In this document: one piece after another, positions 14,458 through 20,495 of the stretch
Position numbering within the stretch: the stretch's first letter is position 1
Layout of the letters: every line of letters begins with the position of its first letter
Position numbers and translations under genes: made by a program
The notes under the pieces: model-generated
Databases searched by the model: none
What the model saw: only the letters and a program-made list of their open reading frames with translations
What the model was told of the DNA's origin: nothing
NCBI GenBank assembly: GCA_944382805.1
Contig: CALWNS010000037.1
Span: forward strand, 1 to 20,495
Direction: 5' to 3'
Origin: an uncultured Gemmiger sp.
Lineage (GTDB): Bacteria; Bacillota; Clostridia; Oscillospirales; Ruminococcaceae
DNA: 20,495 nt

Positions 14458-16203
14458 ATGGTCGATCTGAAAGCAAAACCGTTTTATCTCAACGAGGAAC
14501 AGATCCAATGGGTCGAGGACACCATCGCCCACATGACGCTGGACGAAAAACTCGGCCAGCTGTTCGTCATCCTGAAAGCCGTGCCCGGCGTCAACGAGGA
14601 CCACATCAAGGGCCTGCTGGCGCAGAGCCATATGGGCGGCCTGCGCTGGCAGAACCAGACCACCCGCGACACCTGGCTGCAAAACCGCCTGTTCCAGAAA
14701 AACAGCAAGATTCCCCTGTTCATCGCCGCCAACTGCGACGACGGCGGCAACGGCGCCGCGCCGGACGGCACCTTTGTGGCCACGGCGGCCGAATGCGGCG
14801 CCGGCGGCGGCACCGAAAACGCCTACCATGTGGGCTATGTCGCCGGCACGGAGGCTTCCGCCGTGGGGGCCAACTGGATGTTCAACCCCGTGTGCGATGT
14901 GTACATGAACTGGCGCAACACCATCGTAAATACCCGCAGCTTCGGCTCCGACCCGGCCGCCGTGCTGGCCAACGCGCGCGCCTACATGAAGGGCGTCAAG
15001 GACGCCAACCCCAACATGGCCGTCACGGCCAAGCACTTCCCCGGCGACGGGGTCGAGGAGCTGGACCAGCACCTGGTCATGGGCGTCAACGACCTGAGCG
15101 TGGAGGAGTGGGAAAAGAGCTTTGGCATGATCTACCGCAGCCTGATCGACGACGGGCTGGAGACCATCATGGTGGGCCACTTTGCCCTGCCGGCCATGAG
15201 CCGCAAGCTGCGCCCCGGCATCCGGGACCAGGACATCAAACCCGCCACCCTGGCCCCCGAACTGCTCACCGACCTGCTGCGCGGCGAGATGGGCTTTAAC
15301 GGCGTGATCATCACCGACGCCTCCCACATGGTGGGGATGTCCGCCACCGCCCGCCGCTGCGACGCCGTGCCCGGCGCGATCATCGCCGGCTGCGATATGT
15401 TCCTGTTCACTTCGGATACCGAGGAGGACCTGGGCTATCTGCGCGCGGCCTACGAGCGCGGCGATTTGACCGAGCAGCGCCTGTCCGACGCTTTGCACCG
15501 CATCCTGGGCCTGAAAGCCCGCCTGCACCTGAACGACCCCGCCGTGGCCATGCCGCCGGAGGAGGGCCTGGCGGCCATCGGGCAGGAGCAGTTCAAGCAG
15601 TATACCGCCCAGGCGGCCGATTCCTGCATCACGCTGGTCAAGGACACCCGCGGCAACCTGCCCATCGACCCGCAAAAGCAAAAGCGCGTCTTTTTGGTCT
15701 ATGTCGGCTCCACCCCCACCAGCAAGGGCTACAAGGGCGACCCCGCCAAGCAGGTGGTCATCGAGGAGCTGGAGCGCGCCGGCTTTGCGGTGGACGTGTG
15801 CCCCAACTTCCACGCCATGGAGATCGAAAACGGCGTTTCGCCCATGAACTTTGTCAAAATGCTGGACATCGGCAAGCGGCAGACCTTTATCGAAAACCAC
15901 GACTGGGCGCTGCTGGTCATCAACGTCAAGGGCTACGCGCAGGAAAATAACGTCCGCCTGCGCTGGAGCTGCAACCACAGCAAGGAGCTGCCCTGGTACA
16001 ACGAGGAGGTGCCCACCGTCGGCATGAGCCTGAACTATACCAACCACCTGATCGACGTGCCGCAGCTGCATACCTTTATCAACGCCTACGCGCCCGACCG
16101 CACCCACATCCGCGCGGCCATCCAAAAGCTGACCGGCCGGAGCGAGTTCAAGGGCAAGGCGGACGAAAGCGTGTTCTGCGGCCGCTGGGATACGAGGCTG
16201 TAA
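14458..16203 (+). CDS. glycoside hydrolase family 3, NagZ-like (probable beta-N-acetylhexosaminidase)
   Basis: A 581-residue protein; AGGAGGT lies eight bases before the ATG. The first 340 residues form a GH3 barrel beginning with HMTLDEKLGQLF. KHFPGDG (192-198) is followed by LDQH with Asp203-x-His205, matching the Asp-His general acid/base dyad special to NagZ-type GH3 enzymes. The nucleophile is Asp287 in GVIITDASHMVGMS. The first His of the usual KHFPGHG is Asp here. The remaining 240 residues form an alpha/beta C-terminal domain (ITLVKDTRGNLPIDPQKQKR onward), as in two-domain Bacillus NagZ. No signal peptide. The dyad suggests release of an N-acetylhexosamine; a beta-glucosidase or phosphorylase role is possible. 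Confidence 0.88.
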   Translation: MVDLKAKPFYLNEEQIQWVEDTIAHMTLDEKLGQLFVILKAVPGVNEDHIKGLLAQSHMGGLRWQNQTTRDTWLQNRLFQKNSKIPLFIAANCDDGGNGAAPDGTFVATAAECGAGGGTENAYHVGYVAGTEASAVGANWMFNPVCDVYMNWRNTIVNTRSFGSDPAAVLANARAYMKGVKDANPNMAVTAKHFPGDGVEELDQHLVMGVNDLSVEEWEKSFGMIYRSLIDDGLETIMVGHFALPAMSRKLRPGIRDQDIKPATLAPELLTDLLRGEMGFNGVIITDASHMVGMSATARRCDAVPGAIIAGCDMFLFTSDTEEDLGYLRAAYERGDLTEQRLSDALHRILGLKARLHLNDPAVAMPPEEGLAAIGQEQFKQYTAQAADSCITLVKDTRGNLPIDPQKQKRVFLVYVGSTPTSKGYKGDPAKQVVIEELERAGFAVDVCPNFHAMEIENGVSPMNFVKMLDIGKRQTFIENHDWALLVINVKGYAQENNVRLRWSCNHSKELPWYNEEVPTVGMSLNYTNHLIDVPQLHTFINAYAPDRTHIRAAIQKLTGRSEFKGKADESVFCGRWDTRL

Positions 16204-16205
16204 GC

Positions 16206-17141
16206 ATGAAGCGCGAACAGATTTTGGCCCGCATGGGCCTGCGCCTGCCGGAAAACACCCGCCTGCGCGTGGTCGTGTGCAGCGACGTGGCCAACGAGGC
16301 GGACGACCCGTTCGCCGTGCTGCACCACCTGCTCACGCCCAACTTTGATGTGCGCGGCGTCATTGCCGCCCACTTTGAAAGCAAGGCCCCCGGCACGCGC
16401 ACCACGATGGAGACGAGCTACCAGGCCCTGCTGCGCCTGCTGCGCGCGGCCGAGATCGACGATGTGCCGGCGCTGCGCGGCTGCCCGGCCCCGCTGCAAA
16501 GCGGGGGCGACGCCCCGGACAGCGAGGGCGTGCGCTTCCTGGTTGAAGAGGCTTTGCGCGACGACCCCCGCCCGCTGTATGTCACGGCGCTGGGCGCGCT
16601 GACCGATGTGGCCGCCGCCCTCAACCGCTGCCCGGCCATTGCCCAAAAGCTGACCGTGGTGTGGATCGGCGGCGGGGCGTACCCGGCCGGCGGGCGGGAG
16701 TTCAACCTGATGCAGGACATCGCCGCCGCGCGCGCCGTGTTCGCCGCGCCCTGCCGGCTGTGGCAGATCCCGGTGAACGCCTATTCCATGATGGAGGTCA
16801 CGCTGCCCGAACTGGCCTGGCGCGTGCGCCCGTGCGGCGCGGCCGGGGCCTACCTGTACCGCCAGCTGGAGGCATATAACCCGCGCGAATGCGGCCCGGG
16901 CAGCCCCTTCCGCAAGGGCGAAAACTGGTGCCTGGGCGACCAGCCCGCCGTGGGCGTGCTGCTGCAATGCGACTGGCGCGGCAACTGGCACACGGCCAAA
17001 GCCCCCGCCATTGCGGACGATATGCGCTACCTGCCAAACCCGGCCGGCAAGGACATCCGCGTATACGACGCGGTGGACCCGCGCTTTATTTTGGAGGACT
17101 TCTACGCCAAGCTTGCGCTTTGCTGCCCGCGGGGGGTATAA
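16206..17141 (+). CDS. nucleoside hydrolase-like protein
   Basis: A 311-residue protein starting two bases after the GH3 stop, hence translationally coupled. The N-terminal metal site of the inosine-uridine hydrolase fold is recognisable as CSDVANEADDPFAV (Asp27, Asn30, Glu31, Asp33, Asp34), but the classic DTDxxxDD is altered: the first Asp is Ser and Asn-Glu sits in the middle. Further family landmarks are PLYVTALGALTDVAAAL (about 119-135), VVWIGGGAYPAGGREFNLMQDIAAARAVF (about 151-179) and DPRFILEDFYAKL near the end. It would cleave an N-glycosidic ribosyl bond or a similar sugar bond. Its place in a glycan operon argues that it is a carbohydrate-pathway member of the superfamily rather than a purine salvage enzyme; the true substrate is unknown. 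Confidence 0.82.
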   Translation: MKREQILARMGLRLPENTRLRVVVCSDVANEADDPFAVLHHLLTPNFDVRGVIAAHFESKAPGTRTTMETSYQALLRLLRAAEIDDVPALRGCPAPLQSGGDAPDSEGVRFLVEEALRDDPRPLYVTALGALTDVAAALNRCPAIAQKLTVVWIGGGAYPAGGREFNLMQDIAAARAVFAAPCRLWQIPVNAYSMMEVTLPELAWRVRPCGAAGAYLYRQLEAYNPRECGPGSPFRKGENWCLGDQPAVGVLLQCDWRGNWHTAKAPAIADDMRYLPNPAGKDIRVYDAVDPRFILEDFYAKLALCCPRGV

Positions 17142-17142
17142 T
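17113..17142 (+). promoter_or_regulatory. candidate internal promoter for the HAD hydrolase gene
   Basis: TTGCGC (17113-17118), 18-base spacer, consensus TATAAT (17137-17142). The -10 overlaps the TAA stop of the nucleoside hydrolase-like gene, an arrangement like the MATE promoter over the regulator's stop. It would give about 33 bases of leader before the next start. Confidence 0.4.
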
Positions 17143-17181
17143 GGAACAACGAATAATAACACATCCAAAGGAGGACCCCCT

Positions 17182-18021
17182 ATGACCGACCTGCAACATT
17201 TCGCCCCGCAAAAAAAGTTCCTTGTCTGTGTGGATTCGGACGGCTGCGCCATGGATACCATGGATATCAAGCACTTTACCTGCTTCGGCCCCTGCATGGT
17301 GGACGAGTGGGGGCTGGAGGAATGGCGGCAGCCCATCCTGGAGCGCTGGAACCAGATCAACCTCTATACCATGACCCGCGGCATCAACCGCTTTAAGGGG
17401 CTGGCCATCGCCCTGGGCGAGATCGACGCCGCCTATACCCCCATCGAGGGGGTCAGGGAATTGCAGGCCTGGGCCGAGAGCGCGCCCGAACTTTCCAACG
17501 GCGCGCTGGAAAAGGCCCTCCCCACGGCGCAAGGCCCCTGCCTGGCCAAGGCGCTGCGCTGGTCCCAGGCGGTGAACAAAGCCATCAACGCCCTGCCCGA
17601 AAGCGAGAAAAAGCCGTTTTCCGGCGCGGCCGCGGGCCTGGCGGCCGCCCAGGCCGTGGCCGACGTGGCCGTGGTGTCCAGTGCCAACCGCGAAGCGGTC
17701 GAGGAGGAATGGGCGCGCTGCGGGCTGCTGGACCATGTGGACGTGCTGTGCTGCCAGGACGCCGGCAGCAAGGCCGCCTGCATCGCCCAGCTCAAACAAA
17801 AGGGCTACGACCCCGCCTGCATCCTGATGGTGGGCGACGCCCCCGGCGACAAAGCCGCCGCCGAGAAAAACGGCGTGCTGTTTTACCCCATCCTGGTTCG
17901 GCACGAAGCCGAAAGCTGGGCCGAGTTCGTGCAAACGGCCCTGCCCGCCCTGACCGGCGGCCGCTACGCCCCCTACGGCGCGCAGATGGCCGCGCGCTTT
18001 TTGCAAAATCTGGGCCAGTGA
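17182..18021 (+). CDS. HAD superfamily hydrolase
   Basis: A 279-residue haloacid dehalogenase-type hydrolase, usually a sugar or nucleotide phosphatase; AAAGGAGGA stands about six bases before the ATG. Motif I is VDSDGCAMD (nucleophile Asp18, acid/base Asp20), motif II is VVSSAN at about 171-176, motif III Lys lies in DAGSKAACI, and motif IV is GDAPGDKAA at about 219-227. A helical cap of roughly 130 residues is inserted between motifs I and II (GINRFKGLAIALGEIDAAY... region). It follows the nucleoside hydrolase-like gene by 40 bases and ends just before a strong terminator. A likely job is to dephosphorylate a sugar phosphate arising in the pathway, but this is inference. The cap sequence is not one I can assign to a named subfamily. 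Confidence 0.85.
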   Translation: MTDLQHFAPQKKFLVCVDSDGCAMDTMDIKHFTCFGPCMVDEWGLEEWRQPILERWNQINLYTMTRGINRFKGLAIALGEIDAAYTPIEGVRELQAWAESAPELSNGALEKALPTAQGPCLAKALRWSQAVNKAINALPESEKKPFSGAAAGLAAAQAVADVAVVSSANREAVEEEWARCGLLDHVDVLCCQDAGSKAACIAQLKQKGYDPACILMVGDAPGDKAAAEKNGVLFYPILVRHEAESWAEFVQTALPALTGGRYAPYGAQMAARFLQNLGQ

Positions 18022-18030
18022 CCCGCCCGC

Positions 18031-18059
18031 CCAGGGCCGCCCCGCGGCCCTGGTTTTTT
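18031..18059 (+). terminator. intrinsic terminator after the HAD hydrolase gene
   Basis: Perfect 10-bp stem CCAGGGCCGC (18031-18040) / GCGGCCCTGG (18044-18053), 3-base loop, T-run 18054-18059, nine bases after the stop codon. Confidence 0.93.
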
Positions 18060-18114
18060 GTACCTGTCCGCCAGAGCAAACACGCAACGGGATGGCAGCG
18101 CTCGCAAAGGCCAT

Positions 18115-18196
18115 TTGTAGGGAACGGTCTTGACCGTTCCGCGAACCTTGCCGCAACCGCCATGCCCCCGGGAGGGATAAATCCCTCCCCTACGAA
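18115..18196. repeat. MITE-like palindromic element
   Basis: Imperfect terminal inverted repeats TTTGTAGGGA (18115-18124 region) and CCCCTACGAA (18187-18196) enclose two perfect hairpins: GGAACGGTC/GACCGTTCC (18121-18140) and GGAGGGAT/ATCCCTCC (18171-18188). A wider pair CAACCG (18154 region) / CGGTTG (18200 region) brackets the second hairpin. It has no coding potential and resembles short non-autonomous repeats scattered through gut Clostridia. Confidence 0.55.
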
Positions 18197-18204
18197 CCAC
18201 GGTT

Positions 18205-18232
18205 GCCGCGCAGGCCAATATTTTGCGCCGGG
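18205..18232. repeat. 28-bp dispersed repeat, copy 2
   Basis: Matches 2239-2266 with one difference (T for A at 18219). It ends in GGGG that begins a small hairpin GGGGC/GCCCC (18230-18244) lying directly before the GH43 ribosome binding site. Confidence 0.6.
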
Positions 18233-18257
18233 GCCTTACGCCCCCGAAAGGAGCACC

Positions 18258-19676
18258 ATGAAACACCAGGCCATGAACCCCTACCTGCCTTTATACGAAT
18301 ACGTGCCCGACGGCGAGCCGCGCGTTTTTGGCGGGCGGCTGTACCTGTACGGCAGCCACGACGAGGCCGGCGGCACCCAGTTCTGCCAAAACGACTATGT
18401 GGTGTGGAGCGCCCCGCTCACCGACCTTTCCGACTGGCGGTACGAGGGCGTTTCCTACACCTACGCGGCTGCCGGCGCCGCGCTGGAACAGGCCGGCAAC
18501 CTGGCCGCGCCCGATTGCGTGCAGGGGCCGGACGGGCGCTACTACCTGTACTATAACCGCGGCGCGCGCATGGCGTGCGAAGTCGCCGTCAGCGACAAGC
18601 CCCAGGGGCCGTTCGTTTACCTGGGCAACGTCCGCTACCCGGACGGCAGCGAGCCGCAGGCCAAGCTGTTCGACCCCGGCCTGCTCATCGACGACGATGG
18701 GCGCATCTACCTGTACACCGGCTTTGTGCCCACGCCCGGCTCGCCCTGGATCAACGTGGCCGGGCGCTACAGCCTGGGCTTTGAGCTGGAGCCGGATATG
18801 CGCACCATCAAGGCCGGCCCGGTCGAGGTGCTGCCCGGCTGCCTGGCCGCCAAGGGCACCGAATTCGAGGGCCACGGCTTTTACGAAGCCTCCAGCCCGC
18901 GCAAGATCGGCGGGCGGTACTATCTGGTCTACTCGTCCGAAAAAAGCCACGACCTGGCCTGGGCCGTTTCGGATGCGCCGCTGTCCGGCTACCGGTACGG
19001 CGGGGTGCTTGTTTCCAACGCCGACATCGGCCTGCACGGCAATACCCGGCCCAAGGCCCCCTATGGCAACACCCACGGCGGGCTGGTGCAGGTCGGCGGG
19101 CAGTGGTATGTATTCTACCACCGCCAGACCCACGGCATCGAATGCTGCCGCCAGGGCTGCGCCGAGCCGGTCACGCTGGATGCAAACGGCGCGTTCCGCC
19201 AGGCCGAAATGACCAGCTGCGGGCTGAACGGCGGCCCGCTGGCCGGGCTGGGGGCCTATAACGCCGCCTACGCCTGCAACCTGTGGGGGCCGGCCATCGG
19301 GGATACGCGGCTGACCGTCCGCGCCTGCGTGCGCGGCGCGCAGCCCCATATCTATGAGGAAAAGGACCCCGGCGGGGACGAGACCAAAGCCCTGCACTAC
19401 ATCGCCAATATGCAAAACGGCACCGTGGCCGGGTTCAAGTACTTTGCGCTGGGCGCGGCGCAGTCCGTGGCGCTCAAACTGCGCGGCGCGGCGGGCTGCA
19501 TGGAGGTCTTTTTGGACGAAGGCTGCACCCGGCGCGCGGCCGCCGTGTCCTTTGCCGCCGCCGAAACCTGGCACACCGTGCGCGCGCCCTTTGCCGCCCC
19601 GGCCGGGGTCTGGCCGCTGTACTTCCGCCTGCAAAGCGAGGGCCGGGCGGACTGGATGGAGTTTGCGCTGGAATAA
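18258..19676 (+). CDS. glycoside hydrolase family 43-like protein with C-terminal carbohydrate-binding-like domain
   Basis: A 472-residue protein. GAAAGGAG precedes the ATG at 18258 with a short gap; an alternative Met is at 18273. The first 300 residues fit a five-bladed beta-propeller of GH43: the first blade has VPDGEPRVFGGRLYLYGSHD (candidate general base Asp18), FDPGLLIDDDGRIYLYTG carries the pKa-modulating Asp139, and YEASSPRKIGGRYYLVYSS carries the candidate acid Glu210. GH43 enzymes are typically xylosidases or arabinofuranosidases, sometimes galactosidases. The last 160 residues (WGPAIGDTRLTV to WMEFALE) look like a CBM6-type beta-sandwich, the usual partner. There is no signal peptide. 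It sits after a terminator and a repeat-filled gap, with an esterase gene 26 bases downstream, so these two may form a separate transcript. Confidence 0.87.
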   Translation: MKHQAMNPYLPLYEYVPDGEPRVFGGRLYLYGSHDEAGGTQFCQNDYVVWSAPLTDLSDWRYEGVSYTYAAAGAALEQAGNLAAPDCVQGPDGRYYLYYNRGARMACEVAVSDKPQGPFVYLGNVRYPDGSEPQAKLFDPGLLIDDDGRIYLYTGFVPTPGSPWINVAGRYSLGFELEPDMRTIKAGPVEVLPGCLAAKGTEFEGHGFYEASSPRKIGGRYYLVYSSEKSHDLAWAVSDAPLSGYRYGGVLVSNADIGLHGNTRPKAPYGNTHGGLVQVGGQWYVFYHRQTHGIECCRQGCAEPVTLDANGAFRQAEMTSCGLNGGPLAGLGAYNAAYACNLWGPAIGDTRLTVRACVRGAQPHIYEEKDPGGDETKALHYIANMQNGTVAGFKYFALGAAQSVALKLRGAAGCMEVFLDEGCTRRAAAVSFAAAETWHTVRAPFAAPAGVWPLYFRLQSEGRADWMEFALE

Positions 19677-19702
19677 ACACCGAAAAAAGGGAGGATACGA
19701 AG

Positions 19703-20495
19703 ATGCTGGAACTGGCAAAAATTTTTGGCGACCATATGGTACTGCAGCGCGGCACGCCGCTGGCCGTGTGGGGCCGGGCGGACGCCGGCGCGCGCGTTGA
19801 ACTGGAGATACAGGGCAAGCGCGCCGCCACCACGGCGGGCGCGGACGGCTGCTGGCGGGCGGAACTGCCGCCGCTGCAGACTTCCTTTGCCGAGACGCTG
19901 ACCGTGACCGCCGGCGGCAGCACACGGACGCTGCGCGACGTACAGGTGGGCGAAGTGTGGCTGGCCGGCGGCCAGTCCAACATGGAGTACATGATGTACT
20001 TTGACCTGGACGCCGAAAGCGAGCGCCCCGCCTGCGCGGACGACGCGCTGCGCTTTTACGATGTGCCGGAGATCGCCTACCCCGGCCAGGACGCCGAGGC
20101 CGACTATGCCGCCTACGGCTTCTGGCGCAAGGCCGGGGCGCAGGATCTGGACTATTTTTCGGCCGTGGGCTATTACTTTGCCCGGGCGCTGCGCCGGCGC
20201 TACGGCATCCCGGTGGGCATCGTCGGCTGCAACTGGGGCGGCACCCCGGCCTGCGCCTGGATGAGCGAGCAGGCCGTGGCCAAGGGCGGCGGGCAGGCGT
20301 ATCTTGACGAGTACACCGCCGCCGTCCGGGGCCTGGACGTGCAGGCCTACGACCGCGCCTTCCGCGCCGACCCGGCCAACTACCGCACTGACCTGCTGGC
20401 CGGGCCGGTGCTGAACATGATGCACGCCGGGGCCAGGCCGGCCGATATGGCCGCCGCCGCGGCGCGCCTGGGCCTGGCCGGCGGCTGGACGCCCA
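19703..20495 (+). CDS. sialate O-acetylesterase-family carbohydrate esterase (cut by window edge)
   Basis: The visible 264 residues begin MLELAKIFGDHMVLQRGTPL, with AGGGAGG eight bases before the ATG. An N-terminal beta domain (about 1-82) leads to GEVWLAGGQSNMEYM, the SGNH/SASA signature with nucleophile Ser92. YFSAVGYYFARALRRRYGIPVGIVGCNWGGTPACAWM follows at about 153-189 and carries the conserved Gly and Asn/Trp elements of the family. The catalytic His block would lie beyond the window. Members remove O-acetyl groups from sialic acids, xylan or other glycans. There is no signal peptide. Its position 26 bases after the GH43-like gene suggests one transcript and an acetylated substrate. Confidence 0.87.
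   Translation, partial: MLELAKIFGDHMVLQRGTPLAVWGRADAGARVELEIQGKRAATTAGADGCWRAELPPLQTSFAETLTVTAGGSTRTLRDVQVGEVWLAGGQSNMEYMMYFDLDAESERPACADDALRFYDVPEIAYPGQDAEADYAAYGFWRKAGAQDLDYFSAVGYYFARALRRRYGIPVGIVGCNWGGTPACAWMSEQAVAKGGGQAYLDEYTAAVRGLDVQAYDRAFRADPANYRTDLLAGPVLNMMHAGARPADMAAAAARLGLAGGWTP

Noticed and set aside
12727..16125. A 1132-residue open frame on the minus strand, antisense to sulfatase and GH3
   Set aside because: It is rich in Gly/Ala/Val/His/Gln with no recognisable domain and mirrors the codon pattern of two well-supported plus-strand genes; it is a GC-rich shadow.

Overview
The window is GC-rich (roughly two thirds G+C by eye) with strong AGGAGG-type ribosome binding sites, LAAC lipoboxes, no outer-membrane proteins and many short GC-rich palindromic repeats between genes. 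This suggests a Gram-positive gut anaerobe of the class Clostridia. The Gemmiger/Subdoligranulum/Faecalibacterium part of the Oscillospirales is my best guess from style alone; there is no rRNA or other taxonomic marker to prove it.

Left part (1-5191) is read on the minus strand, in the order AraC-family regulator, MATE efflux pump, alkaline phosphatase lipoprotein, and a YibE/F-like membrane protein cut by the window edge. The regulator gene is interrupted by an in-frame TAG just before its DNA-binding domain. The MATE gene has its own sigma-A-like promoter over the regulator's stop codon. Its leader of about 113 nt can fold either as an early hairpin or as a terminator, which looks like a riboswitch or attenuator. 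The phosphatase has three hexamers at 11-bp period resembling PhoP boxes and a 22-bp dyad upstream of its -10.

Right part (5442-20495) is read on the plus strand, divergent from the regulator. It begins with a four-gene CUT2-type ABC importer (ATPase, permease, lipoprotein, second permease) that ends in a strong terminator. A catabolic run follows: GH2 glycosidase, Cys-type sulfatase, NagZ-like GH3, nucleoside-hydrolase-fold protein and HAD hydrolase, then a second strong terminator. After a repeat-filled gap come a GH43-like glycosidase and a sialate O-acetylesterase-family esterase that runs off the end.

None of the catabolic enzymes shows a signal peptide. The locus therefore reads as cytoplasmic dismantling of small imported glycans that are sulfated and probably acetylated. 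The NagZ-type Asp-x-His dyad of the GH3 hints at an N-acetylhexosamine, which would fit mucin-like or other host glycans. That substrate assignment is inference. The most promising possibly undescribed elements are the MATE leader RNA and the intracellular sulfatase/GH2/GH3/nucleoside-hydrolase/HAD pathway.
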